A stretch of DNA of 52,990 bases. Source: Saccharicrinis sp. UBA6048. GTDB lineage: Bacteria; Bacteroidota; Bacteroidia; Bacteroidales; Marinilabiliaceae. Both the position numbers and the translations under genes were made by a program. The stretch is from the NCBI GenBank assembly GCA_002429115.1, contig DIYS01000156.1:1-52990 (forward strand), given 5' to 3'. The notes beneath the pieces are model-generated. The model searched no databases, was not told the DNA's origin, and worked only from the letters and a program-made list of their open reading frames with translations. This document shows, piece by piece, positions 24,392 to 34,000 of this stretch. Numbering within the stretch: the first letter of the stretch is position 1; the number at the start of each line of letters is the position of its first letter.

Positions 24392-25033
24392 TTATACTGT
24401 TTTCATCCGGTTAAACATCACAGCTAAATGCGCATAAAGTGATGTGTTTTGAACAACCACTCGTTCATCAACCTTAATACTTACAGGAGTAAAGTTCCAT
24501 ATCGCTTTTATACCAGTATCTACCAGTTTATTTGCAACTTCTTGTGCTTTATCTACAGGTACTGTCAAAATACCAATTTTAGTAGCTTCATCATACATCT
24601 TTGGCAGCTCCTCAAAATGATAAATAGGCACCCCTTCAATCGTTTTTCCAACCACCTCAGGATCTACATCAAATGCCGCAACAACCTTTAAACCAAACTG
24701 CTTAAGACCATGATCGTGCAGCAATGCTTTACCCAAACTACCTACACCAAACAGATAGGCTTCATCCACAACTGTAAAGCCAAGAAAATCTTCCAGAACA
24801 TTGATTAATGGTTCTACTTCATAACCAACTCTTGTTTTTCCAACAATACTTGTATAGGATAAATCTTTGGTTACCTGGGTTGGGTCAACGCCCATATCAC
24901 GGGCAATCAAAGTTGACGAAATGTGTTTTAGTCCTTCTTTTTGAGCCAATTTTAAATACGCCAAATAACAAGGCATACGTCTAAGAGCTGGCTCCGGTAC
25001 TAGATTATTTTTTTTACGATTTGTAAGCGGCAT
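24392..25033 (-). CDS. rex: Redox-sensing transcriptional repressor Rex
   Basis: The 213-residue protein has an N-terminal winged helix (VPEPALRRMPCYLAYLKLAQ, then SSTLIARDMGVDPTQVTKDL). A Rossmann fold follows, with GVGSLGKAL at 96-104, the NAD(H)-binding loop, and AFDVDPEVVGKTIEGVPI. Rex binds DNA when NAD+ is high and lets go when NADH rises, turning on fermentative and respiratory genes at low oxygen. The length is typical. It appears to be a single-gene unit ending in the shared terminator. An inverted repeat just before its start codon may regulate it. Confidence 0.95.
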   Translation of the reverse strand: MPLTNRKKNNLVPEPALRRMPCYLAYLKLAQKEGLKHISSTLIARDMGVDPTQVTKDLSYTSIVGKTRVGYEVEPLINVLEDFLGFTVVDEAYLFGVGSLGKALLHDHGLKQFGLKVVAAFDVDPEVVGKTIEGVPIYHFEELPKMYDEATKIGILTVPVDKAQEVANKLVDTGIKAIWNFTPVSIKVDERVVVQNTSLYAHLAVMFNRMKTV

Positions 25034-25050
25034 AATGATTTTTAATCATT
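25034..25050. promoter_or_regulatory. Inverted repeat directly before the rex start codon
   Basis: AATGATT and AATCATT, separated by TTT, form a 7-bp inverted repeat abutting the rex ATG. It could be an operator or an RNA hairpin hiding the translation start. It does not match the usual Rex box (TTGTTAA...TTAACAA), so self-repression is only a guess. Confidence 0.35.
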
Positions 25051-25061
25051 TAACATTCATA

Positions 25062-25069
25062 CAAAATTA
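25062..25069 (-). promoter_or_regulatory. Probable -7 box for rex
   Basis: The minus strand reads TAATTTTG, matching TAnnTTTG, 28 bp before the rex ATG, so the inverted repeat at 25034-25050 would lie in the transcript leader. No -33 match was found. Confidence 0.4.
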
Positions 25070-25160
25070 AATAAGTTTTTTAATTCGAATCTAAAACAAC
25101 TAGTAAAAATGACAAGATTTATATCAACTTGTTCCAGTAAGTTATGAAAACAGCCTACGG

Positions 25161-26006
25161 TTACGACGATAATTTCTTGAAATCTTTCGCCAATAACCCA
25201 TCCCGATTTTTAGTATTGATCATGTGGTAGTCAAAATAGTAAAACTGCGAACTATCAGCCCCAATCAATATCTTATAACACCTTGCTTTATATTTAGTTC
25301 CCTCAGGACCAACCTTGTGAAGAAATACAACATTTTCATCTTTTCTTTTGATCGCTTCCTCAACCTCATCCTGCGATACAATCTTTACATTATGAGGATA
25401 TATAGATTTAATCTTTGACGCAGTATTTACATCAGCCGTTAAATCTTCTTTAACGAGATACAATGTTTTACCATTTAAACTTTTAATGTTGTTATTGTAA
25501 TATTTAAAGGCATTGGCTTTTATCAATTCTGGTCGTTCAGTCATCAGCTTAACATGATCTTGAATAAAACGGATAAATGCCTCTAATTTATAGGCGTAGC
25601 TTGTATCCTCAACGCGCACATACGATAATGGCAAAGAACATAAATCCGGCAAGTTTCTAACCTGAGTATCAGTCTCACCAAGGAGCAAACTCAAAAAATT
25701 GTAACGCGCTTTGGTTTTATCTGCGTCGAAAGTTGCCACTGTCATCAAAAGAAATGAATACGACGGATCGTTGCGTTTATCTTCAAACTCTTCATTTGAA
25801 ATAAATTCGAAATCAGTCAGCGTCCAAACAGACTCCATCACATCCTTAATCTTAAAATTGAAATCACTCATTGGATTCACATCCATCACAACAAGTGTTT
25901 TAGTATTCATAAATGCCTTATACTCGTCGGCAGTTGGCATATGTTCTTTTGCAAATAGGCTTGTTACACAAAAAGCCAATGTGATTAATAGGTTTATTTT
26001 TCTCAT
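25161..26006 (-). CDS. Conserved exported protein of unknown function
   Basis: The 281-residue protein has a signal peptide (MRKINLLITLAFCVTSLFA) and a soluble remainder with no further membrane helices. Phrases such as VVFLHKVGPEGTKYKARCYK and LLAKDFKKL near the end resemble a family of exported proteins seen in Bacteroidales genomes, none of which I can assign a role. The mature part opens MPTADEYKAFMNTKTLVV and may form an alpha/beta fold. The gene stands alone between rex and the hybrid kinase, with no obvious terminator. A periplasmic location is likely, since no lipobox is visible. Confidence 0.75.
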   Translation of the reverse strand: MRKINLLITLAFCVTSLFAKEHMPTADEYKAFMNTKTLVVMDVNPMSDFNFKIKDVMESVWTLTDFEFISNEEFEDKRNDPSYSFLLMTVATFDADKTKARYNFLSLLLGETDTQVRNLPDLCSLPLSYVRVEDTSYAYKLEAFIRFIQDHVKLMTERPELIKANAFKYYNNNIKSLNGKTLYLVKEDLTADVNTASKIKSIYPHNVKIVSQDEVEEAIKRKDENVVFLHKVGPEGTKYKARCYKILIGADSSQFYYFDYHMINTKNRDGLLAKDFKKLSS

Positions 26007-26342
26007 TATTCAATAATTTTTGTCTTTCTACGCTTGACCATTGACTTTCGGTTACACAATGAGCAAACAATTTTTCAAATAAATATTAAGCTTAAAGCGC
26101 AATTCGATTTAAATTAGTCCTCTATCACCTCAATCTTTACATTCATAAATCACTATTTATTAATGGACTGAGGTCGAAATTAAAGGGCGAACCCGGGTTA
26201 ATATTTTTTTAGTATCTTAATCTTGTTATTTTGCTTTGCGAAATCACCTAAATACTATTCAGATATTAAATATATTTGTAGCCGTATTTAACCCATGCCA
26301 ACATAGCTATTACTATAACGTTGAAACGAAGAATTATTACTC
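26007..26342. other. Divergent intergenic region before the hybrid kinase
   Basis: These 336 bases hold no convincing gene. Visible structure includes the 10-bp palindrome AACCCGGGTT at 26190-26199 followed by a T-run, and a weak inverted repeat ACCTCA/TGAGGT at 26127-26132 and 26169-26174. A -7-like box sits at 26271. The combination suggests regulated divergent promoters rather than an RNA gene. Confidence 0.4.
26271..26278 (+). promoter_or_regulatory. Probable -7 box for the hybrid kinase-like gene
   Basis: TATATTTG fits TAnnTTTG and would give a leader of roughly 60 bases before the ATG at 26343. No TTTG lies at the -33 position. Confidence 0.4.
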
Positions 26343-28088
26343 ATGAAGCTACTAAATAGATTCCTCCAGGTATTTAAAACCGAAAGTAAAAATAATATCA
26401 ATGAGGAAGAACGAACTCCTTTACTAATTAATAATCTTATAAACTTCGTTTTATTTTGCATCGTTTTTATTGAAGGAATTATCTGTTTAAGCACGGAAGA
26501 TATTTTTTTCGCTGTTCCATTATTGACACTCAGCCTTATTTTTGCCCTTCATTTTGTGCTAATCAGTCGTAAACCTATTTCTGTTAGTCTTCAAAAGTCA
26601 CTATTTTTCTTCTCCAGTATAACGTTCATCTATTTTGTGGTATTTGGCAGTAGTACAGGTCTAAATATTATCTGGACTGCTCTATTTCCTCCATTTATTT
26701 ATTCATTAATGGGGCTTCGACGCGGAACAATTTTCTCTTTGTCATTTTTAGCAGTCATTGTGCTATGCATTTTTGTCATTAATGATCAAGAAGCTTTTGC
26801 CATTACAAGACAATATTCAACCACTGAAAAACTACTATTCCCTGGATTTTACCTAGCATTCTTCATAACATCCTATGCCATTTACTATAGCTATACTGAA
26901 ATTATCCTTCGAAAAGAAAAACGTGTACTTGATTCTCAAAATTTTACCAAAACGCAGGAAGAATTAATTTCTAAACTATCGCACCAAATCAGAACGCCCT
27001 TAAGCAACATTACAGGGATCATTGATATACTTGAAAAAACGAACCTTAACGACGATCAGCGCGATTATATTAACACAATTCATGCATCTTCTAACAATTT
27101 GGTGAATGTGGTTAACAACATGGTGGCTGCCTCAAAAACCAATTTTAACCAAATACCAACCGAAGAAATTAGCTTCAACCTGTATTCAACCATCAACAAT
27201 ACGATTAAGTTATTTCAGGATGATCAGGAAAAGAAAAAGTTCAGCCTGTCGTTATCAGCTGACATACCTAATACACTGATTGGAAACAGTGTAAAGATCA
27301 AACAGATTTTTCTAAATCTTCTTAACAGCTTATTAAAACACAATAAATCTGAGTTAAAAACCATTGCAATCGAAGTATTGCGCAAGGAAACACTTCCTGG
27401 CAAACTGACACTCACCTTCCGGATTGTTAGTAATACAGTTGTTCCATTGCCTAAAGGCCCATTGGATGGTGATCTTCCCCAGTCGTCTGATGTTATTCAT
27501 TTGAACCGTTCGAGATACATCAACCTTCTTGATTTAAATATTACCAGAAAAATCATTGAGATGGATGGCAACAATATTGATATTGCTACCGACTCATCAA
27601 ATACAACCATTGAGTTTACGGCCTCTTTTAAAGAAAGTATCAAGAGCCAATCGATAGAAAGCATTAAAACACCAACGAAACAATCGGAAAGCTTTTTTAA
27701 ACCGTCCATTGACATTGCTGATGCCAATATACTTCTTGTTGAGGACAACTTTAGTAATCAGCAAATTATCATTTTATACATTAAAGATGAAGTGAAGAAA
27801 ATTGAAGTTGCTTTTAATGGGAAAGAGGCACTTGATAAATTTGGCAAGGTGAAGTACGATTTAATTTTAATGGATGTACAAATGCCAATTATGGATGGTT
27901 TTAAGGCTACTGAGAAAATACGACAAATAGAAAAGAGTACCGGTACGCATACCCCAATTATTGCAGTTACAGCAAATGCATTTCCTGAAGACAAAGAAAA
28001 ATGCCTGGCATCAGGTATGGATGATTATATAAGTAAGCCTTTCCAACCTGAAGATCTGATTCGTAAAATTAAAAAGCAGCTGAGCTAA
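26343..28088 (+). CDS. Hybrid histidine kinase-like protein with degenerate ATPase domain
   Basis: The 581-residue protein has about six membrane helices (30-185) and a dimerisation domain with His214 in KLSHQIRTPLSNI. A region in the position of the ATPase domain spans about 275-430, and a C-terminal receiver (461-580) has Asp511 in LILMDVQMP. The ATPase-like part lacks the hallmarks: the N-box reads FLNLLNSLLKHNK with Ser in place of the key Asn, and no DxGxG or GxGxG motif follows. It therefore probably cannot phosphorylate itself. It may instead pass phosphate between His and Asp, act as a phosphatase, or partner another kinase. The reading frame is intact and the receiver is canonical. 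It is a lone gene. Confidence 0.85.
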   Translation: MKLLNRFLQVFKTESKNNINEEERTPLLINNLINFVLFCIVFIEGIICLSTEDIFFAVPLLTLSLIFALHFVLISRKPISVSLQKSLFFFSSITFIYFVVFGSSTGLNIIWTALFPPFIYSLMGLRRGTIFSLSFLAVIVLCIFVINDQEAFAITRQYSTTEKLLFPGFYLAFFITSYAIYYSYTEIILRKEKRVLDSQNFTKTQEELISKLSHQIRTPLSNITGIIDILEKTNLNDDQRDYINTIHASSNNLVNVVNNMVAASKTNFNQIPTEEISFNLYSTINNTIKLFQDDQEKKKFSLSLSADIPNTLIGNSVKIKQIFLNLLNSLLKHNKSELKTIAIEVLRKETLPGKLTLTFRIVSNTVVPLPKGPLDGDLPQSSDVIHLNRSRYINLLDLNITRKIIEMDGNNIDIATDSSNTTIEFTASFKESIKSQSIESIKTPTKQSESFFKPSIDIADANILLVEDNFSNQQIIILYIKDEVKKIEVAFNGKEALDKFGKVKYDLILMDVQMPIMDGFKATEKIRQIEKSTGTHTPIIAVTANAFPEDKEKCLASGMDDYISKPFQPEDLIRKIKKQLS

Positions 28089-28287
28089 ATGCTTTGTTAT
28101 ATCGGCATTTATTTGCTCAGGTTAACAGCCAGGATACTTATTGTCAATCCACGCTGAAAACACTCATCGGCCAGTGGTTAAAAATTTTAAATGACCTGTT
28201 AATTACTGTTAAGAGCTGTTGGAATTTTACTTTATGCTTGTATGTTTGCCGTTACGATTATAGACAACCTGAGCAAACAAAGTAAAA

Positions 28288-28416
28288 ATGAAGAAAGAAA
28301 CAGATATAACTTTAAAACTTAAACGAAAGATCTTTATCTACTCAGTCATCGAAGTAGTACTGATTATTGCGTTATTAAGCTTTATCATGTTCCTAATAAT
28401 GATATTGATGAGCTAA
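28288..28416 (+). CDS. Tiny single-pass membrane protein, 42 aa
   Basis: ATG at 28288 to TAA at 28414-28416 encodes 42 residues: a basic head (KKETDITLKLKRK) followed by one long hydrophobic helix (IEVVLIIALLSFIMFLIMIL). It ends 4 bp into the convergent DUF3859-like gene. The positive-inside charge and clean helix favour a real gene, but it is short and has no recognised homologue. Confidence 0.42.
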   Translation: MKKETDITLKLKRKIFIYSVIEVVLIIALLSFIMFLIMILMS

Positions 28417-28799
28417 AGAAATAATGTAATTATTTTCTCAGCCAGTACCTTCCCTTCTAGTTTCGCTGTCAGCGTCCATTTACCTTGCTTATCATCATAA
28501 GGTTCCCATACTGTATCACCCAAAAAGAAATCGTAATCATTTGAATTAATAAAGTATTCGCCTTTAAATGAAGGCTCAATCAGTCCTTTATCATTTTTAA
28601 AAGGCGGATGATCAATACAATATTCAATCTTTTTCCCTTTAGCACCTTTTATTTTAATGACGTAACCAAACTCAATACCAGGTTGAATCTTAACCTTATC
28701 GGTTATTTTGAGCAATTTAGGAAGTCTTTTAGAACTGCGTTCCCAGCTACTATATTCACCATAGCTATACAGTTCCCACGTTACCTTTCTCTTTGTCAT
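28413..28799 (-). CDS. DUF3859-like small cytoplasmic protein
   Basis: The 128-residue protein has no signal or membrane helix. The pattern GYVIKIKGAKGKKIEYCIDHPPFKND, followed later by LGDTVWEPYDDKQGKWTLTAKL, fits the DUF3859 family, whose function is unknown and which is predicted to form a beta sandwich. It starts 3 bp after the TPR protein stop, so it is the last gene of the tamA-tamB-TPR operon. The family call rests on my recollection of the motif layout and is moderate. Confidence 0.55.
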   Translation of the reverse strand: MTKRKVTWELYSYGEYSSWERSSKRLPKLLKITDKVKIQPGIEFGYVIKIKGAKGKKIEYCIDHPPFKNDKGLIEPSFKGEYFINSNDYDFFLGDTVWEPYDDKQGKWTLTAKLEGKVLAEKIITLFL

Positions 28800-28802
28800 A
28801 AA

Positions 28803-31010
28803 CTATGATTCTAACAAATAACGAATCTGATCTAGCATAAGCGGTATATCACCCGCATCAATACCATGCTTTTTAAGATGTTGAATATCGTTATTGAAGG
28901 TCTCCAAAAACTCCTCGAATGAATGCCCTGACAATTGAATACTGGTCATATAGTTAGATAGTGCCTCCTTTCGCATACCTTTGCACCACAATGTATGCCC
29001 TAAGTTTATCAGGTCGTGCTTGTTTTTTTCTGATACAATAAGCTTGTGATAGTACTTCTCAGCTTGCTCAAATTTACCTAATACAAACGAGCACCAAGCA
29101 ATCGGGCGCCCCACTTTATTATTTCCCAGATCAAGATATTCAACTTTAAAGTAGTGCTTAAGTGCTGTGTCATAATCTTCCAGTTCAAGCAAACAATGTC
29201 CAATCATTGCTTGCGTGTGCAGATTTTCAGCATCCATTCGTTCGGCCTCCAGGTAATAGTTTAATGCTTTTTGTGGCTTTTTAAGCTGTCGGTAACAAAG
29301 TGCAATTTTCTTCTTATTCCATACATTATCTGCCCCGGCTAACTCCGCCTTAAGGTAATGATTGAGCGCGAGCTGATATTCTTTTAACTGCTGCTGGCAA
29401 TAGGCCATCTTTTGAAGCACTTCTTTTGTTTCATTTTGCTTTTTGCAAACGATCTCAAAAATTTCATAGGCCTCATTAAAATAGTCTTTCTTAAAGTAAT
29501 ATTCTCCCATTTCACGCAGTGCCGAATCATCATCAAGGAGCTGAGAGAAAAACCAACGGTTGTGAAAATCCATTTTACGGGCAAATACATCCTCAAACTG
29601 GTAGCGCTGCGGATGTACTTTCATCAATCGGTACAAGTCCTGTATAAACTGATTGGTTGCTACCAATTTGCTATGATTACCCTGCAGCATCTTATCATCT
29701 TTCTCCATCTCGGCCATCTGCTCTATTTCTGCAGAAAACATCTGTCCCATCATTTCCTTTTGCATGCCTGGCATGTGCGGAATACTGAGTATTAAGGAAT
29801 ATTTATCAGAGTTACACAAGAATCGTGAGCCTGCCAGTTTTTCCAGCAACGATGCACTGTTAAAAACCTCATCTTCATCGCCAAGTGCTTTCTTCACTTC
29901 AGGATGTGTCGCATAAAACGGCATCACCCAGTTAGATAGCTCATTGAAAAATCCAAAATGCTTTAAATGCTTGAATGTGGACAAGAACACATCAGCTCCT
30001 TCCATTTGCCACTGCGTTAATTCCTCCATTTTATTGACCAAGCCCGGCGAATCCTTAAAGAAATCTTCCCAATCCGGATTTTTACCTTCGCCCATGCTAT
30101 CGCCTACAAGATTATCCAGGTCGAGCTTATCCTTTAATTTAGGGTGCATTTTAACCACCTCAGGCAATATCTCATCATTTAATTTCTGAGAAATACGCTC
30201 TGTCTCTTTGGTTCTGATAAGCTGAATGGTGATGCTCTGCAACAACGACTGCATATTTTTCTCTTCTACCATCATAAAGAACTGTGTGTACAACTCAGGG
30301 TACAATGGTAAACGATGATCGTATTTATCCATCGCCAAAAGCAGAGCAATTAAGGCACGCCCACTGATGACATCATCTTTATGCTGGCTCAAATCGATCA
30401 ACAATTGAATATAATTGGCCGAAAAACCATTTAATAAGGACAAACAGATACCTCCAATCAACATAGCCTTGTAATGCACAGGAATGGCCGAATGAATGAA
30501 CCACTGTTTTAACTCATCTTTTTCATTTCTGTTAATTGAGGCACGACTCCAAAGAAGATTAAATAGTTTCTGCTGACCTGCAATAAACTCTGGTTTATCT
30601 TCGGCACTAGCATCCACTACTTTTTCTAACTCTATCGCGCTCCAAAGGGCATTTAAATCAGCTATTATATCTGACAAATCTTCGTTACTTAGCTGCTTTC
30701 GCAACTCATACAATAATTCGGTTGAATACTTCTCTTTCAGCAGCTCACTTACATCGTCAGCCAATTGATAGACATCTCGAATCAGATGATTATATATCTT
30801 TTGGCGCTCTGGATCAGAGATGCCTTCAACGGTATATTTTAGTATATTTTTATAGGTAAATTCGATGTTATAATGATTATCGATCAAATCACCATTCTGC
30901 GACTCCTTAACTAAGTGCTGAATCTTATCAAGGCTATCTTTAATGTTTTTCTTAGCCAGCAGCTGGCAAATATCGTTATGCGTTTTTTTAATCTCCTTTA
31001 TAGTAATCAT
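28803..31010 (-). CDS. Large TPR-repeat protein of unknown function
   Basis: The 735-residue cytoplasmic protein has no signal peptide. The first 450 residues are helical and unfamiliar. The C-terminal third (about 500-690) holds five or six tetratricopeptide repeats, for example YFKKDYFNEAYEIFEIVCKK and LKEYQLALNHYLKAELAGAD. TPRs build protein-binding surfaces. The gene lies 9 bp downstream of tamB and 3 bp upstream of the DUF3859-like gene, so it is translated from the same message as the outer-membrane assembly factors. Whether it acts with them is unknown. An Asp/Glu/Met-rich stretch lies around residues 430-450. Confidence 0.75.
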   Translation of the reverse strand: MITIKEIKKTHNDICQLLAKKNIKDSLDKIQHLVKESQNGDLIDNHYNIEFTYKNILKYTVEGISDPERQKIYNHLIRDVYQLADDVSELLKEKYSTELLYELRKQLSNEDLSDIIADLNALWSAIELEKVVDASAEDKPEFIAGQQKLFNLLWSRASINRNEKDELKQWFIHSAIPVHYKAMLIGGICLSLLNGFSANYIQLLIDLSQHKDDVISGRALIALLLAMDKYDHRLPLYPELYTQFFMMVEEKNMQSLLQSITIQLIRTKETERISQKLNDEILPEVVKMHPKLKDKLDLDNLVGDSMGEGKNPDWEDFFKDSPGLVNKMEELTQWQMEGADVFLSTFKHLKHFGFFNELSNWVMPFYATHPEVKKALGDEDEVFNSASLLEKLAGSRFLCNSDKYSLILSIPHMPGMQKEMMGQMFSAEIEQMAEMEKDDKMLQGNHSKLVATNQFIQDLYRLMKVHPQRYQFEDVFARKMDFHNRWFFSQLLDDDSALREMGEYYFKKDYFNEAYEIFEIVCKKQNETKEVLQKMAYCQQQLKEYQLALNHYLKAELAGADNVWNKKKIALCYRQLKKPQKALNYYLEAERMDAENLHTQAMIGHCLLELEDYDTALKHYFKVEYLDLGNNKVGRPIAWCSFVLGKFEQAEKYYHKLIVSEKNKHDLINLGHTLWCKGMRKEALSNYMTSIQLSGHSFEEFLETFNNDIQHLKKHGIDAGDIPLMLDQIRYLLES

Positions 31011-31019
31011 AAGCCAAGA

Positions 31020-34000
31020 CTATTTTGATGATTCGAACTTCAAAATTACATCAAAACCTGAAGTTTTGGAACTACCTCCCTGCAATCGGAAGAAAATAAT
31101 TTTATTCAATTCATATTCCAGGGTAATGGTTTCGGGTGTAATCTCATCATCTTCCGTTTCTCCAAAACCGCGCTGGTATATAACAAACAAATCATTGGTT
31201 ATATATTTTCCTACAACAAAGGCGGCACTCTGCCAGTTCTCGGTTGAATTAACTTCAATCATGTCTAGCTTAAAGCGCTTACCTATTGTCGAATTTAACG
31301 ATGATGATACCATATTGGCAAGCATATTTGAACCCACAGCTCCAACAATACCATTTTGTCCGTCGTAACTCAACTCATCCATAGTTCTGCCAAATACCAT
31401 GATCGACACAGCATCTGATTCAGGTATGGTTTCTCCATCGAGTGTAAAACCAATGGTAGGCTCTGATAAAAACTCTGAGACTGATAATTGCAGCGTGCGC
31501 TTTTCTTTATCACTGCCTCTAAAAATATATTCTGCTTTTATATCCAATCGCGGATCAGGTTCCTCGCCTCCTACAAAGTTTATCAATCCTTCTTGCACGG
31601 TAAATTTTCGCCCATAAAGAATATAATAGCCACGTAAGATTTCAACATCACCAAACAACTCAAAATATTCACCGGTTTTTGCTATATCAAAATCCCCTCC
31701 GATCTCAATATTCATATCGTCACTTTTCAACCAGGTATTTCGCTGAATATCGACACGCAATCGCCCTTTCAGCTGATCCATCATCAGTGATGTGCTCTTC
31801 GGCCCCTTATCCTCTTTAACTTTTAGAAGCGTATCATTTTTATTAATTGCAGCTATTAACAGAGGTGTATTGGCACTATGATCCTCCTTATCGGTTGCCT
31901 CAATAACTTCGGGTAAATTTATTGTTGATCGGTTAATTCTGATCTCTCCACCAAATAATGGTTCTCCATCCTCATGGGCTTTATAATAAGGGTTTCCACT
32001 TATTACAACATCCAGATCTTTATGTTGAAGCACTCGAAAACGATTAATATTCGTTGTAACATCCGAAGACACTATCTTACCTGAAACAAGTGAGGAATCA
32101 AACTCCACAGTTCCCTCTGCCGCGAAATACCCATTATCAGCTTCGATATAAAGTGTATCAATCATTACTTTTGATCCATCAAGTGTAATATGGCTCAATA
32201 TGTTACTATAATACACTCCTCTCTTCAGGTTATTTGCATAACCATCTGAAATATTGACATTACCATCAAATTGTGGCTGACTAATTAAGCCACTTATTTC
32301 AATCTGCCCATTAAGTTCTGCGCCTTGCTTAGCTCCAATATAGCCTTCAATTTCTGGTGTACTTATTAGTAGTGAATCAAAAACAACCTTTGCATTTATT
32401 GAATCAGTGAAAGCATACTGAAACCCTTTAATCGTATCAATTTCAATGCTAAAATCAATCGATGCATTTGCGTAAACACTACTGTCCAGTTGCGGCAGTA
32501 ACATATCTACCTTAAGTGTATCGTTCTGCAATTCAATATTACCATCAATATCCGGAAAAGCTAGTGCCCCATAGGCTGGTTGACGAACGGCATAATTTCC
32601 TTTTACCCAAATCGAATCGTGCGCTCCTGATACATCAATTGTTGTAGAGAAATAGCCATTAATAGAATCCGGCAAGTCCATAAATCGATTGGCGCGTACC
32701 AGAGGAAGATCTTTCACATCCAGCTCCAAATCCTGAATTGAATCGGAGCTTAAACCTCCACTTAATTTTAGTAGAAAATTCTCATTATAATGATCCATTA
32801 TAGTCAGGCCTGAGATGCTAATTGCATGATCAGCAATATTAATCTCAGGATTGGTTTCAGTTAAAAAGTAAGAGGCATATTGATATTTCAGAAAGGCATC
32901 ATTAATCATGATATTGATGGTATCAGCAACATGCACCTGCGATGACAAATAACCATTGATTGAATCATGATGATCTATATACAATTCTGTTTGTAATTTA
33001 TTCTTCGCATATGAGTAATCGATGCTGATGCTGTCCATCGCCTGATACTTAGTATTGAGGCTACGAAGCAACAGATTGCCTTTTGAGGTTAATGAATCAG
33101 GCTGAAACCATCCTTCCATAACAAGACTCACCGAATCGACAATGTTGCTTTGGTAACCTGCCTTGTACACATCAACGCCTCCATTATAATTAAATGCTTT
33201 AGGCTTACCTGAAAGGTTCATTTTCAAACGTGTGCTGTCAAAACTAAATTGATGATATCCTAAATTATTCAATATGGCTGACTGATCACTTTCTGCAGTT
33301 AGCTGCGTTTCAAATTCAGAACTCACAAAATCATATATTCCGGTACTTTGAACACGTGCGCCCAAGGCTTCCACAATTAATGTATCTACCTTTAATAGCG
33401 TCCCTTTTACGTCCGACTTCAACACAACCGAATCGACGCTCCTATCAAATACCTTACTATCGAACAATTTAGCTTTTGTAGTAAAGTGTCGCTCTCCTGA
33501 CAAAATATGTGTGCCTGACACAAAAATTTGCCCATTGACCACTGAATTTTTTAGCCCTGGTTCAATAGCCTCCAAGTCAAGGTTGCGGGTCATGAAGTTG
33601 GCCGAATAAACAGGCTTGTGATATAAATCTGCAATGGCGAAATGGCCTTCGCTATGACTATTATTATAAACGATCAGAACATCAGCTGTAATAGTATTCT
33701 CCGTCTGATTACCTTCTAAACTAATCGTATCAGCAATGACGCCTCGATAGTATGACTTATTCAGGCGGGCAATGACATCCATATCCTCTTCATAATTGAA
33801 CAAATCTGCCCCTTCAATTGAAACAAATCCGTTAATATTCGCATCGGTTTGTTTGATATCCAACCACTGTTCGGGCACAAAATTGATAAAATTCAGATCG
33901 ATATCGAATGCACTTTTTTGCATGCTATCCCGAGCTGCCTTTAGCAAGTCATTAAAAGAACCATTCATTCTTATCTGTTTACCCGAGTGGCTGGCGAGAA

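Noticed and set aside
26190..26199. AACCCGGGTT palindrome as a terminator or operator
   Set aside because: It is a single 10-bp palindrome without a matching copy or a gene end on the right side; it is noted only in the intergenic entry.
28094..28285. 63-codon plus-strand open frame after the hybrid kinase
   Set aside because: Its composition is atypical, it has no recognisable domain or ribosome-binding region, and it is probably a chance frame.
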